64,000 nt of DNA from Mycobacterium sp. ST-F2 (GTDB lineage: Bacteria > Actinomycetota > Actinomycetes > Mycobacteriales > Mycobacteriaceae), in the NCBI RefSeq assembly GCF_001905655.1, contig NZ_JMHT01000034.1, positions 1 through 64,000 of the forward strand, read 5' to 3'. Shown here piece after piece: positions 17,491-28,684 of this stretch. A program made the translations under genes and the position numbers. Under the pieces are notes generated by a model. It had not been told where the DNA came from. It worked only from the letters and a program-made list of their open reading frames with translations, and made no database searches. Positions within the stretch are counted from its first letter, which is position 1. Each line of letters opens with the position of its first letter.

Positions 17491-18992
<1,502 letters not shown>

Positions 18993-19004
18993 CCGACCAA
19001 GAAC

Positions 19005-19035
19005 TCAGGCCCCGGAGCACCGCTCCGGGGCCTGA
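19005..19035. terminator. Strong bidirectional stem-loop between otsA and the mce4 operon
   Basis: TCAGGCCCCGGAGC pairs with GCTCCGGGGCCTGA over 14 perfect bases around a 3-base loop. It lies in the short gap between the converging otsA and mce4 operon ends and would stop transcription from both sides. No T-run is present. Confidence 0.75.
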
Positions 19036-19049
19036 ATCATGTTGGGGTA

Positions 19050-19538
19050 CTAGAAGATCGGCGTCATTTCGTCGATCAGCCACTTGCCGTCGATCTTGCG
19101 GTAGTCGACCTTCAGCCGGCTGCCCTCGTAGTTGGGCTGCTTGCGCTCATCGGTGATGACCCGGTTCACGAACGCGAGGACCGTGCCCGAGTCGCGGTGC
19201 GACGAGATCATGCCCGCGCCAACCACATTCACCTGGCTGATCAGCTTGCGCTTCACCGCGTCGTTGAAGATGTTGTTCTTGGCCGTCAGTTCCTCGTACC
19301 GCTTGCGGAACGCCGGCGTCATCAGCGTCAGTGCCTGCGTCGTGGAACGCTGCACGCTGCTGTACTCGTAGCCGAGGATCTGTGGGATTTGGGACCTGGC
19401 CAGGCTGGGCAACTCGTCGGCCGTCGCCTGTTCGCCGGAGAGCTCCACGTGGTTCCAGAACGCCGAGCCGCCGAGCGCCCCGAGCGCCACCACGGCGACC
19501 GCCAGCAGGGCGCCGAGCGCCACCAGCAACCGGTTCAT
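19050..19538 (-). CDS. mas4B: Mce-associated membrane protein (Rv3492c-like)
   Basis: 162 residues. One N-terminal membrane helix (LLVALGALLAVAVVALGALGG) is followed by an extracytoplasmic domain ending in a beta-rich part with VDYRKIDGKWLIDEMTPIF, typical of Mas proteins. The Mas proteins stabilise Mce transport complexes. This is the last gene of the mce4 operon; its ATG overlaps the preceding stop by one base (TGATG). Confidence 0.87.
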   Translation of the reverse strand: MNRLLVALGALLAVAVVALGALGGSAFWNHVELSGEQATADELPSLARSQIPQILGYEYSSVQRSTTQALTLMTPAFRKRYEELTAKNNIFNDAVKRKLISQVNVVGAGMISSHRDSGTVLAFVNRVITDERKQPNYEGSRLKVDYRKIDGKWLIDEMTPIF

Positions 19539-20263
19539 CAGTTGCCTCCGTCCGGGTACTTGATGTCGTAGGCCGCCATGTGTCCGCTGTCGTCCTCGCG
19601 GATGAACACCCGCTGCCGGTACGGCGTCGACGGCTGGTTCACCCCGTTCATGTCGGACAGTGTCACGCGGACCGTCACGAGCACCTTCGCGATGTTGGAG
19701 GTGTTGTCGATACTCTCCAGTGCCGCCGCGGTGATGACCGCCTCCGAGTTGGCCTGCGTCTGCTTGAACAGGTACTTCAGGTTGTCGGCGTTGTTGCTCT
19801 GGTTCATCATGTCGCGCAGCGGGCCGGGGCCGATGCCATTGACGAAGCGGTTCACGCTCTCGTCGACGGTGTTCTGCGTGTAACTGAACATGTTGACCAC
19901 GGTCTGCTTCGCGGTGTCCACGAACCGCTGATCACGGTCCTGCGTCGCCTCGATCTGTCCGTTGCCGTGGCGGAGGAACCAGGTGCCGCCGGCCAGGGCC
20001 GCCACCAGCACGGCGACGACCGCCAGGCCGATGGTCATGACCAGCGACCGGTGCGGTTGGCGGCGCGGTACCTGGATCGCGGGCCGCGCCTTGGAGGTCA
20101 CCGATTCGGTTGATGATGTCTTGCTCGCGGTCGACGGTACCGCCACGTCGAGCACTGTTGCCTCTGCTGAACCGGCGGTGCCGGCGGGCCGTGAGGCCCG
20201 CCGACGCGCACGGGTCACCGGCGGCTTCGACGTCTCGTCCGTCGCAGCCGGTTCGTCACTCAT
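19538..20263 (-). CDS. mas4A: Mce-associated membrane protein (Rv3493c-like)
   Basis: 241 residues. A long disordered cytoplasmic N-terminus rich in Ala/Thr/Ser/Lys/Arg is followed by one membrane helix (LVMTIGLAVVAVLVAALAGG near 80) and an extracytoplasmic domain with DRDQRFVDTAKQTVVNMFSYTQ, conserved in Mas proteins. It is predicted to help assemble or stabilise Mce4. Its ATG overlaps the mce4F stop (TAATG). Confidence 0.88.
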   Translation of the reverse strand: MSDEPAATDETSKPPVTRARRRASRPAGTAGSAEATVLDVAVPSTASKTSSTESVTSKARPAIQVPRRQPHRSLVMTIGLAVVAVLVAALAGGTWFLRHGNGQIEATQDRDQRFVDTAKQTVVNMFSYTQNTVDESVNRFVNGIGPGPLRDMMNQSNNADNLKYLFKQTQANSEAVITAAALESIDNTSNIAKVLVTVRVTLSDMNGVNQPSTPYRQRVFIREDDSGHMAAYDIKYPDGGN

Positions 20264-21921
20264 TAAACCTGCCTTGGATCCTTCATCAGGTCGACCCAGG
20301 ACTCGCCTGCGTCGCCGTTACTCGAGCCGGCGTTGAACACTCCCGTACCGCCGGCAGGGTCAGCGAAGACCCCGGTATTCGCATCGTACGTCGTGCTCTG
20401 CGGCCCCTTCGGCCCGCTAGCCTGCGGCTGGCCCTCGGGGCCGGGCGCCGGCGGGTTGTTGATCGCGTACGGCGGAGTCACCTGATCCGGCGGCGCGAAG
20501 AACGGCCAGGGCAGCGGCTGCGGACCCGGATCGCTCGGCGGGTACGGCAGCGGGAACGGCGCGTTGGGCGCAGGTCCCGGCCCGGCGGGCACGCCCGGCG
20601 GCAGCTGCACCGAGGGCGGACCCGGGTCGTAGTCGGCACCCGGCGGAATCATGGGGAACCGGTTCGGTGGCGTGATGTTCCGCGGGTCGGTGACCGGGGT
20701 GTCGTACGGCACTGGTGGACCGCGCCACGGGTTGCTGCCGATCGGCACGTAACCGCGGGGGTCACGACAGAGCTGGACCGTGGGTGCGCGCTTGCCCGGG
20801 TACTCCATGCACGGGTAGTTGCGGGCACCGCGCACAGTGCTCGGGTCGCTCTGCGCGGTCTTGCAGTACAAGTCATTCGGCAGATCGCGCACGGTGGTGT
20901 CAGCCGGCGTGCGGATCTCCGGCGCCGGGATGAAGCCCGTCACGCACGGCGGCTGGCCGAGGCTGATCTTGAAGTCCAGCTTGCCGCCTTCGTCGATGGG
21001 CAACTGGCCGGCGTCCGTCAGCAGTGCCGCGATCAGCGCCGGGAAGATGACCAGCGCTTGCTCGATCGACTTGTGGTAGATCACGCCGATCCGGCCGAAG
21101 TTGGCGAGGTTGGCCGCCAGCACCGGGAACGTCGGCCGGATGCCGTCGAACGTCTCGTTGACGGTGTCGACGGCGCCCGGGACGGTCTTGAGCACCGACC
21201 GAATCTGCGGGTCGGCCTGGGCGGCTTCGCCGGTCAGCGTCGCGAGGCTGCTGGCCATGGTCTTGAGATCGGCACCGGCGCGGATCTGCGCCTTGAGCAG
21301 CGGGCCGGCCTGATCGAGCAGCTTGTTGATCTCATTGGTATTGGCGTTGGCCTCGTCAACCAGCAGTCGCGACGACTGGATCATGCGCGACAGCTCCGGA
21401 CCCGACCCGTTGAACGCCTTGAACGACTCCCGCAACAGGTCCTGCAAGCGGGTGTTGCTGATGCTGCTGACCAGACTTTGGGCCTGGTTGAGCAGGTCCA
21501 CGATGTCCTGCCCGACCGCGGTCCGGTCGACGCCGATGGTGGCGCCGTTCTTGAGCATGTTCTTCGAGACGTTGGCGGGCGGCACCAGATCGATGTACTG
21601 CTCACCGATCGCGGACACGCTCTTGACCGTGGCGGTCACGTTGTCCGGCACCGGGGTGTCGGTGTTCAGTCGCATCCGCGCCGTCACGCCGTTGTCAGTC
21701 AGGCCGACGTTCGTCACGCGGCCGACCGTCACGCCGCGGTAGGTGACGTTGGCGTTCTGGTAGATGCCGCCACCGACGACGAACTTGGCGTCCACGTTGT
21801 AGACACCGAGGCCGACAGCGGCCGGCAGGTGCAGGTACGACGTCGTGATCAGCGCTAGGCAGATGACGGTGACGACGCCGAAGATCGCCAGCTGGAAACG
21901 CGCAAGACGGGTCAACAACAT
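20263..21921 (-). CDS. mce4F: Mce4F, substrate-binding subunit of the cholesterol importer
   Basis: 552 residues. An N-terminal membrane helix (LAIFGVVTVICLALITTSYL) leads into the MlaD/Mce domain (GVYNVDAKFVVGGGIYQNANVTYRGVTVGRVTNVGL). A helical region with many Leu heptads follows, then a long Pro/Gly-rich C-terminus from about residue 390. Mce4A-F form the periplasmic tunnel that carries cholesterol to the YrbE4AB permease. Overlapping start and stop codons tie it to mce4E and mas4A. Confidence 0.94.
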   Translation of the reverse strand: MLLTRLARFQLAIFGVVTVICLALITTSYLHLPAAVGLGVYNVDAKFVVGGGIYQNANVTYRGVTVGRVTNVGLTDNGVTARMRLNTDTPVPDNVTATVKSVSAIGEQYIDLVPPANVSKNMLKNGATIGVDRTAVGQDIVDLLNQAQSLVSSISNTRLQDLLRESFKAFNGSGPELSRMIQSSRLLVDEANANTNEINKLLDQAGPLLKAQIRAGADLKTMASSLATLTGEAAQADPQIRSVLKTVPGAVDTVNETFDGIRPTFPVLAANLANFGRIGVIYHKSIEQALVIFPALIAALLTDAGQLPIDEGGKLDFKISLGQPPCVTGFIPAPEIRTPADTTVRDLPNDLYCKTAQSDPSTVRGARNYPCMEYPGKRAPTVQLCRDPRGYVPIGSNPWRGPPVPYDTPVTDPRNITPPNRFPMIPPGADYDPGPPSVQLPPGVPAGPGPAPNAPFPLPYPPSDPGPQPLPWPFFAPPDQVTPPYAINNPPAPGPEGQPQASGPKGPQSTTYDANTGVFADPAGGTGVFNAGSSNGDAGESWVDLMKDPRQV

Positions 21922-23090
21922 TACGGCTTCACCCCTCCATGTTGCGTCGCTGTGCCTGCTGGAATCTGGAACGGATCGGCGGCCTGTCCGGACAGGTTCG
22001 CCAGTGCACCCAACAGGAAGTCCGGCGGGTTGACCACTTCGTCCAGGTGCCTCATGTTCGGGTCGAATGCCCCCGAGGTGGGGAAGACGGTTTCCCCCAG
22101 GCGGCGCAGCGTCAGATCGAACGTCACGTAGACGTTCAGGTAGTCACCGCGCACCGCGTTGCGGAAGTACTTGCTGGAGAACGGGAACGTCGCCATCAGA
22201 TCCTGGTCGTGGATGAAGTCGTCGGCGTTGTCGTTGAGCGCTTTGATGACCGGGAAGAGGTCCTTGAAGTCCGCCGCGAAGTCATCCTTGGTTGCGGCGA
22301 TGACCTTGGCACCGACCACCGCGAGCTTCCGCAGCGCCGTGAATGCATCGACGATGTTCTTGCGGTTGTCGTTGAGGACCTTGATCGCACCGGGCAGCGT
22401 TTCCAGCGTGCGGCCCAGGCCGTCCTTGCTCTTGGCCAGGATCGAGGCGAAGCGGTTCAGCCCGTCCATGGCCCCGATGATGTCGGTGGTCTGCTTGTCC
22501 AGCGACGCGGCCAACTCCCCCAGTCGCGGGATGAAGTCGGCGAACTGCCCGGCCCGCCCCGCGACGGCGGCATAGGCCTCGTCGGTGATGTCCTGCAGCG
22601 CACCGAGATTGCCCTTGTTCACCACCAGGCCCAGCGACGACAGCACCTCTTCGGTGGTCGGGTACCGGCCGGTGTGCGCCAGCGGAATCTCCGAGCCCGG
22701 CTTGAGCCGGCCTTCCGGAGCCTCCCCGACCGGTTCCGACAGCTGCACGTGCTGCGAACCCAGCAGCGACGTCTGGGCGACCTTCGCCCTGGCGTTCGCC
22801 GGCAGCTTCACGTCACCGTTGATCGACAGCTTGACCGCGGCATAGAACGTGCCGTCGGGGCGCTGGACCGCGTCCAGGCCCGACACGCTGCCGACGGTGA
22901 CGTCGTGGACCATCACCGGCGAGTTCTGCGGCAACGTCGCGACGTCGGGCAGCTGCACGGTGATCTGGTACGAACCGGCGCCGTGGCCCTGAGTGCCCGG
23001 CATGTCCAGCGAGTTCAGGCCACCGAACTGGCAACCGGCGAGCACCACGGCACTCGATCCGAGTGCGAGGACCTTTGCGACCGCCTTCAT
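21921..23090 (-). CDS. lprN: Mce4E lipoprotein (LprN)
   Basis: 389 residues. The signal peptide ends in a lipobox LAGC with Cys20 as the lipidated residue, as in all MceE proteins. The Mce domain (SYQITVQLPDVATLPQNSPVMVHDVTVGSV) and helical region follow. It anchors the Mce4 complex to the membrane by its lipid. It overlaps mce4D and mce4F by one base each. Confidence 0.94.
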   Translation of the reverse strand: MKAVAKVLALGSSAVVLAGCQFGGLNSLDMPGTQGHGAGSYQITVQLPDVATLPQNSPVMVHDVTVGSVSGLDAVQRPDGTFYAAVKLSINGDVKLPANARAKVAQTSLLGSQHVQLSEPVGEAPEGRLKPGSEIPLAHTGRYPTTEEVLSSLGLVVNKGNLGALQDITDEAYAAVAGRAGQFADFIPRLGELAASLDKQTTDIIGAMDGLNRFASILAKSKDGLGRTLETLPGAIKVLNDNRKNIVDAFTALRKLAVVGAKVIAATKDDFAADFKDLFPVIKALNDNADDFIHDQDLMATFPFSSKYFRNAVRGDYLNVYVTFDLTLRRLGETVFPTSGAFDPNMRHLDEVVNPPDFLLGALANLSGQAADPFQIPAGTATQHGGVKP

Positions 23091-24514
23091 CAGTTGCCAC
23101 CTCCGGCTTCAGCGGGCAGCGGTGCACCCGCCGGAGCTGCGGGCGCAGGGGCGGGTCCGGGCAGCGGGCCGGAACCGTTCAGCGGCGTCGAACCCGGCCC
23201 CACCGGCGGCGTGGCCGGCGAAATCTGGCCCGGAACGGCCGGCGGCGGCAGGATCAGGTCGCTGAGCGTCCCATCCGGCTGGACCTTCGGCGGGATGACT
23301 CCCGGTGCGGCATTCCACTGCAGGTACGGCACCGGGGTCTGCGCCTTGGCTTCGGTCTGCGGGGTGTCGTAGATGACCTGGCCCTTGTACGCCGTGATGC
23401 TGTTGATCGGGTGGAACAGGACCGGTGGGTAGTTCATCGCAATACGGCGCAGCACGGGGCCCATGCGCTGACGGCAGATCTCCGACCGTTTGTAGTTGTC
23501 CGGGGTGGCGCCGACGTCGAAGTTACCGCCGCACAGGAACTGCACGGGGTTGGAGAAGTTCGGCAGTGACAGCAGACCGTCCAGGGAGCCCTGCGCTGGG
23601 TTGTAGATGTTGTAGAAGTTGGCCAGACCGTTCGGCGTGACGTGCAGAATCTGCTCGATGTTGTCGCTGTTGTCGGTCAGCACCTGGGTGAATTCGGCCA
23701 GTTTGCCAACCTGGTCGATCAGGGCCGTGTTGTTGTCCTTCAGCAGGCTCTTGACGTCGCCCAGCGCCCGGTTGAGCGCGCCGAGGGTCTGGTCCAGACC
23801 AGCCGAGCTCTCCGCGAGCACCTGCGAGACCGACGCGACGTGGTCGGTGAACTGCACGATCTGCTCGTTGCTGTTCGACAGCGCGTTGACCAGAATCTGC
23901 AGGTTCTTGATGGTGCCGAAGAGGTCGCCACGCGAATCCCCAAGGCGCCCAGCGGTTTGCGACAACTCACGCAATGCGCTGCGGAACGAGTCACCCTTGC
24001 CGTCGAGGGTGTCGGCGGCCTGGTTGATGAACGCACCCAGCGGACCCTGGGGCGCGCCGTCCTGCGGACCGAGCTGCGCGCTGAGCTGCGTCAGCTGCTT
24101 CTTGACGTCGTCCCACTCGACTGGGACACCGGTCCGGCTCAGCGGCACCTCGGCGCCGTTGGCCAGCGCCGCACCACCGTCGTAGGCCGGGGTGAACTGC
24201 ACGAACCGGGCGGCCACCAGGTTCGGCGAGATGATGATCGCCCGGGCATCCGCCGGGATCTTCACGCCGTCCTTCACCGTCATGGAGACCTTGACCGAAT
24301 TGGGTTGCGGCTCAACCGAATCGATGGTGCCGACCGGTACCCCGACCACCCGCACATCGTCGCCGGCGTACAGGCCGACGGCATTGGTGAAGTAGGCCAC
24401 GACCTTGTGGCCGCCACGCGACGGCCACAGCAGGTAGGCGCCACCGGCGACGACAACCACCAGTACGACTACGAGGGCGACGATTGCGCCGCGCGACTTC
24501 ATGTTCTTCATCAT
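23090..24514 (-). CDS. mce4D: Mce4D subunit of the cholesterol importer
   Basis: 474 residues. The N-terminal membrane helix (GAIVALVVVLVVVVAGGAYLLW) is followed by the Mce domain (KVVAYFTNAVGLYAGDDVRVVGVPVGTIDSV), the helical heptad region and a Pro/Ala/Gly-rich tail. It overlaps mce4C by ATGA, so it is translationally coupled. Confidence 0.94.
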   Translation of the reverse strand: MMKNMKSRGAIVALVVVLVVVVAGGAYLLWPSRGGHKVVAYFTNAVGLYAGDDVRVVGVPVGTIDSVEPQPNSVKVSMTVKDGVKIPADARAIIISPNLVAARFVQFTPAYDGGAALANGAEVPLSRTGVPVEWDDVKKQLTQLSAQLGPQDGAPQGPLGAFINQAADTLDGKGDSFRSALRELSQTAGRLGDSRGDLFGTIKNLQILVNALSNSNEQIVQFTDHVASVSQVLAESSAGLDQTLGALNRALGDVKSLLKDNNTALIDQVGKLAEFTQVLTDNSDNIEQILHVTPNGLANFYNIYNPAQGSLDGLLSLPNFSNPVQFLCGGNFDVGATPDNYKRSEICRQRMGPVLRRIAMNYPPVLFHPINSITAYKGQVIYDTPQTEAKAQTPVPYLQWNAAPGVIPPKVQPDGTLSDLILPPPAVPGQISPATPPVGPGSTPLNGSGPLPGPAPAPAAPAGAPLPAEAGGGN

Positions 24515-25566
24515 GGCGACTTCGGCCTCACGACGATCCGTTCAGAGATGTAGCCCTTCAGCATGTCGCCGAGGCTGGCAGGCAGCTTGCCCGGCTGGAA
24601 GTACGTGTCGAGCAACACTTCCGACATCGTCGCCGGCGGCAGACCGTACAGGTTGATGTTGAAGCCCGGGCCGTTACCGACCACCTCACCCAGCGCGGTG
24701 GCGTAACCCGGCAACCGCTTGAGCGCCTCGCTGATGTGCTCCTTGCGCTTCAGCAGTTCGTCCAGCACCAGGTTCAGCTGCTTGAGGGCCGGACCGAACT
24801 CCCGCTTGTTGTCGGCGACGAACCCGGAAAGCTGTTGCGAGACACCACGGATACCGGAGATCAGCGTGCTCAGGGACTGGCGCCGTTCATCCAGTGCGGC
24901 GAACAGCTGATTGCCGTCGATCACCAGCTTGTTCACCTGGTCGGCGCGCTGCGCCAACGTGTCCGACACCTTCTTGGCGTGGCCCAGAAGTTGTTCGAGC
25001 GCCTGGTCGCGCTTGTTGAGGCTCCGCGACAGGGAAGCCACCCCGTCGAGCGCGCCACGAAGTTGCGGCGTCGCGTCGTGCAACGTGTCGGTCAGCACCT
25101 TGAGCGCCTGCTCCATCTGCGGCTTGTCCAGCTCACTGGTGTTCTGCCCGAGATCCTGCAGTGCGGTGTTGATCGTGTACGGAGTCGTGGTGCGGCCCAA
25201 CGGGATAACCGTCGATTCTTTCGTACCCTTCGGGGTCACCCAGAGAGACTTCTGACCCAGCACCGTGTCGGTCTTGATCGACACCAGCGACTGGTCGCCG
25301 ACCCGGATCTGGCGGTCGACGGTGAAGTTCACCTTCGCGGCCGTACCGGCGAGCTCCACGGTGCCCACCTTGCCGACCTTGATGCCCGAGACCCGGACGT
25401 CGCTGCCCGGCGTGATGCCACCGGCATCACTGAAGAACGCCGAGTAGTTCTTGCCCTGCGGATAGAACGGCAGTCCGGTGTACCCGAACGAGATCAGTAC
25501 GAGGCACGTCACGATGAAGACGCCGAGTATGCCGGTGCGGACCGGATCCTTTTCCGGCTTAGCCAT
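24511..25566 (-). CDS. mce4C: Mce4C subunit of the cholesterol importer
   Basis: 351 residues from the ATG at 25566 (MAKPEKDPVRTGILG), which overlaps the mce4B stop by a few bases. A frame from 25605 exists but would cover the end of mce4B. One membrane helix (GVFIVTCLVLISFGYTG), the Mce domain (YSAFFSDAGGITPGSDVRVSGIKVGKVGTVEL) and a helical C-terminal region are visible. Confidence 0.93.
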   Translation of the reverse strand: MAKPEKDPVRTGILGVFIVTCLVLISFGYTGLPFYPQGKNYSAFFSDAGGITPGSDVRVSGIKVGKVGTVELAGTAAKVNFTVDRQIRVGDQSLVSIKTDTVLGQKSLWVTPKGTKESTVIPLGRTTTPYTINTALQDLGQNTSELDKPQMEQALKVLTDTLHDATPQLRGALDGVASLSRSLNKRDQALEQLLGHAKKVSDTLAQRADQVNKLVIDGNQLFAALDERRQSLSTLISGIRGVSQQLSGFVADNKREFGPALKQLNLVLDELLKRKEHISEALKRLPGYATALGEVVGNGPGFNINLYGLPPATMSEVLLDTYFQPGKLPASLGDMLKGYISERIVVRPKSP

Positions 25567-26593
25567 TTTCGGAGCACCTGCCCTTCGACGGATCCGCCGG
25601 ACCACCGAACGGCACGATCAGGTCGCTGCCCGCCGGGCCGCTCATCTTGATCTTGACCGAGCAGTAGTAGATGTTGAAGAACGCGCCGTACGCGCCCAGG
25701 GCGTTGAGCCGCAGGTAGTTCTCGGCGAGGTTCTCGATGACCGGGTTCACTTCAGCACGGCGCTCATACATGCGCTGCGCGAACGGGCGGGCGTTCTCGA
25801 TGACGCCCTGCACCGGGCGCCGTGACTTCTGCAGCATCTCGGTCAGGTCGTTCTCGGCCGAGGCCAGCGGGCCGATGGCACCGGCGATCGGGTCGCGTCC
25901 CTCTGCCAGGCCGGTGATCAGCTGCTGGAGCTGGTCGATGCTGGTGTTGAACTGCGACCCCTTGGAGTCGACCGTGGCGAGCACCGTGTTGAGGTTGGTG
26001 ATCGTGTCGCCGATCAGCTGGTCACGGTCGGCCAGGGTCTGGCTGAACGAACCGGTGTTGGACAACAGGTCCGAGAGCGCGCCCCCCTGCCCCTGCAGGG
26101 CCTCGATCATGGCGGCGGTGATTTCGTTGACCTTCTTGCCATCCAGGCCCTTGACGACCGGGCGCAGACCACCGAGCAGGGCGTCGAGGTCGAGCGCCGG
26201 CTGGGTGTTGGCGAGGACGACGGTGCCGCCGGCCGGCAGCTTGCGCAGCTCGCCGGGACCGGAGGTGATCTCCATGTACCGGTCGCCGACCAGGTTCTGG
26301 TAGCGGATGACGGCGCGACTCGAGCTGTACAGCTGATAGCGGTCGTTCAGAGTGAACTTGACGTCGACGGTGTTGTCGTTCTTGAGCTTGACGCTCTTGA
26401 CCGAACCAACCTGCACGCCCGCGATGCGGACGTCCTCACCGGCCTTGAGCCGGGACGCGTCGGTGAAGTTGGCGTGATAGGTGTTCGACGAGGCGAACCG
26501 GAACTGGCCGAACACGACGACCAGACCGGCGGCGACCAGCAACATCACGACGGTGAACACCGTGACGTTGATCATTTCGCGCCTGTGTCTCAT
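25559..26593 (-). CDS. mce4B: Mce4B subunit of the cholesterol importer
   Basis: 344 residues from the ATG at 26593; a GTG at 26605 would add four. The N-terminal helix (VTVFTVVMLLVAAGLVVVFG) precedes the Mce domain (YHANFTDASRLKAGEDVRIAGVQVGSVKSV). The C-terminus has the usual MceB ending with a cysteine pair (YYCSVKIK and KGRCSENG). Confidence 0.93.
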   Translation of the reverse strand: MRHRREMINVTVFTVVMLLVAAGLVVVFGQFRFASSNTYHANFTDASRLKAGEDVRIAGVQVGSVKSVKLKNDNTVDVKFTLNDRYQLYSSSRAVIRYQNLVGDRYMEITSGPGELRKLPAGGTVVLANTQPALDLDALLGGLRPVVKGLDGKKVNEITAAMIEALQGQGGALSDLLSNTGSFSQTLADRDQLIGDTITNLNTVLATVDSKGSQFNTSIDQLQQLITGLAEGRDPIAGAIGPLASAENDLTEMLQKSRRPVQGVIENARPFAQRMYERRAEVNPVIENLAENYLRLNALGAYGAFFNIYYCSVKIKMSGPAGSDLIVPFGGPADPSKGRCSENG

Positions 26594-26618
26594 GGGCGGC
26601 CCCACTCACTCGCGGACA

Positions 26619-27821
26619 TCAGTAGCGGTCCCTCTCTGCGTAGGCACCGGAGAACAGGAACTGCAGCGTCGAGGGCGCGTCGAACTGCAACTCGGTGTTC
26701 GGCTGGAACGGGATGTAGGCGTTGTCGGTCACCAGGAACGGCGTGTGGTACCACGAACCGCCGAACTGCTTGGACGGGACGTCCGGAAGGCCACGACAGT
26801 TCGGGCCACCGGAGGCGTTCACCATCGGCAAGCTCTCGGGGTAGGTGTAGTTGGGCGCGCCGGGGAAGAAGTTCGAAGAGACGAACAGGCCCGGCTTGAC
26901 GCCACCGAACACGGGGCCGTAGCGGTCCACGGCCTTCGACAAGCCCTGGATGAGGCAGGGAAATTCCGGTGAGTAGTCACCCAGGACCTTGAGCGGGGCC
27001 CGCAGCCGCTGGATGGCGGCGATGTAGTCGTCGGCGGCCGGCGAGATGGTCGCGTAGGCATTGTTGGCGAACCCGGTGGATGCCAGCAGCGCCGCGTTCA
27101 GGTCGTTCTGCTCGTCGGTCAGCGTCTTGCTGACGGTCGGCGCGTTGTCCAGAATCTTGGCCAGGTCGGGCGCGGCGTCACCGTAGATGCCGGCGACGGT
27201 CGCGGTGTCCTTGAAGTCCTGCTGCAGGGTCGGCAGCTTGGGGTTGAAGTACTCGAGGTACTTGCTCAGCCCGGCCGCCGCGGCACCGGCGTCGTCGCCG
27301 TGGCCCCGCAGGCCTTCGCCGAGCGCGGTCACCGTGGCGTTCAGGTTGACGGGGTCGATCTTGTCGAGCAGGTCCGTCAGGGTCTGGAAGACGGTGTTCA
27401 TCTCCAGCTGGACGTCCTTGGCCTGCACCTGCGCGCCGGGCCGCATCGCTTCCTTCGACGGATGCTCGGGCGGGAGGAACTCGACCGACTTGGCGCCGAA
27501 CACCGTCGTGCTGCCGAGCCGGACGCGGGCGTTCGACGGGATGTAGCGCATCTGGTCGCTCAGGACCGCCAGATTCAGCTTCGCCTGGTCGCCGGCGTAC
27601 TCGATGGTCTCGACCTTGCCGACCTGGATGCCGCGGTACTTGACCTTGGCATCGGGATCCATGACCAGGCCGGCGCGGGGCGCCATGACCGAGACGGTGT
27701 CGGTGGGGGTGAAGGCCGCGGTGTACGACAAGTAGGTGAACACCACGGCGGCCAGCATGATGCTGATCAGCACCGCTGCCGCGAGCCTCACATGGCTGCG
27801 TTTAGGACCGCCGGAAGACAT
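26619..27821 (-). CDS. mce4A: Mce4A subunit of the cholesterol importer
   Basis: 400 residues, the same length as M. tuberculosis Mce4A as I recall it. Membrane helix VRLAAAVLISIMLAAVVFTYLSY is followed by the Mce domain (VMAPRAGLVMDPDAKVKYRGIQVGKVETIEY). The C-terminal domain has paired cysteines (FPCLIQGL, GPNCRGLP). It is the first of the six Mce subunits and follows yrbE4B by 13 bases. Confidence 0.95.
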   Translation of the reverse strand: MSSGGPKRSHVRLAAAVLISIMLAAVVFTYLSYTAAFTPTDTVSVMAPRAGLVMDPDAKVKYRGIQVGKVETIEYAGDQAKLNLAVLSDQMRYIPSNARVRLGSTTVFGAKSVEFLPPEHPSKEAMRPGAQVQAKDVQLEMNTVFQTLTDLLDKIDPVNLNATVTALGEGLRGHGDDAGAAAAGLSKYLEYFNPKLPTLQQDFKDTATVAGIYGDAAPDLAKILDNAPTVSKTLTDEQNDLNAALLASTGFANNAYATISPAADDYIAAIQRLRAPLKVLGDYSPEFPCLIQGLSKAVDRYGPVFGGVKPGLFVSSNFFPGAPNYTYPESLPMVNASGGPNCRGLPDVPSKQFGGSWYHTPFLVTDNAYIPFQPNTELQFDAPSTLQFLFSGAYAERDRY

Positions 27822-27834
27822 CGTCGTGCACCCC

Positions 27835-28677
27835 CTATCCGGAGAGGTTGAAGTTGCCGGACGCGCCGTACACGGCCAGGGAGATGAGCAGGACGATCGT
27901 GACGACCACGATCAGCGAGGTCCGCACGGCCTGACCGACGGCGATGCCCACGCCGACGGGTCCGCCACTGGCGTTGTAGCCGTAGTAGGTGTGCACCAGC
28001 ATCACCGCGACGGACATGACGATGGCCTGCAGGAATGACCACAGCAGGTCAGTGGGCACCATGAAGGTGCTGAAGTAGTGGTCGTAGAGGCCGGCCGACT
28101 GGCCGTTGATGTACACCGTGGCGGCCCGCGCTGCGAAGAACGACGCCAGGACGGCGAGTGCGTACAGCGGGATGACGGCGATCAGGCCCGCGATGATCCG
28201 GGTGGACACCAGGTAGGACACCGAGTGCACCGCCATCGATTCGACGGCGTCGATCTCCTCGGCCACGCGCATGGCGCCCAGCTGCGCGGTACAGCCGGCC
28301 CCGATCGTGGCGGCCAGCGCGATACCCGCGATGATCGGCGCGACGATGCGGACGTTGAGGAACGCGGACAGGAAGCCCGTCAGCGCCTCGATACCGATGT
28401 TGCCCAGCGACGAGTAACCCTGGACCGCGATGACGCCACCGGAGGCGAGCGTCATGAACGCCGCGACGCCGACGGTGCCGCCGATCATCACCAGCGCGCC
28501 GGTGCCCATGGTCATCTCGGCGATCAGCCGGATGGTCTCGCGGCGGTAGCGGGTAAGCGCGTTGGGGATGTACCGGAAGGACTCCCCGTAGAACAGCGCC
28601 TGCTCACCGATGCCGTCGAAGACGGCGGGCACGGCCCGGAACATTCGTTTGAATCTGAGGGTTGCGTCGTAGCTCAT
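27835..28677 (-). CDS. yrbE4B: YrbE4B, permease subunit of the Mce4 importer
   Basis: 280 residues with five or six membrane helices and the MlaE/YrbE core (GIEALTGFLSAFLNVRIVAPIIAGIALAATIGAGCTAQLGAMRVAEEIDAVESM). The EEIDAVESM segment is the coupling helix that contacts the ATPase MceG/Mkl, which is not in this window. It follows yrbE4A by seven bases. Confidence 0.95.
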   Translation of the reverse strand: MSYDATLRFKRMFRAVPAVFDGIGEQALFYGESFRYIPNALTRYRRETIRLIAEMTMGTGALVMIGGTVGVAAFMTLASGGVIAVQGYSSLGNIGIEALTGFLSAFLNVRIVAPIIAGIALAATIGAGCTAQLGAMRVAEEIDAVESMAVHSVSYLVSTRIIAGLIAVIPLYALAVLASFFAARAATVYINGQSAGLYDHYFSTFMVPTDLLWSFLQAIVMSVAVMLVHTYYGYNASGGPVGVGIAVGQAVRTSLIVVVTIVLLISLAVYGASGNFNLSG

Positions 28678-28684
28678 GGCCGAA

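Noticed and set aside
20110..21858. 582-codon plus-strand frame
   Set aside because: It is antisense to mce4F and reads as Arg/Gly/Val repeats with no family motif. mce4F is certain on the other strand.
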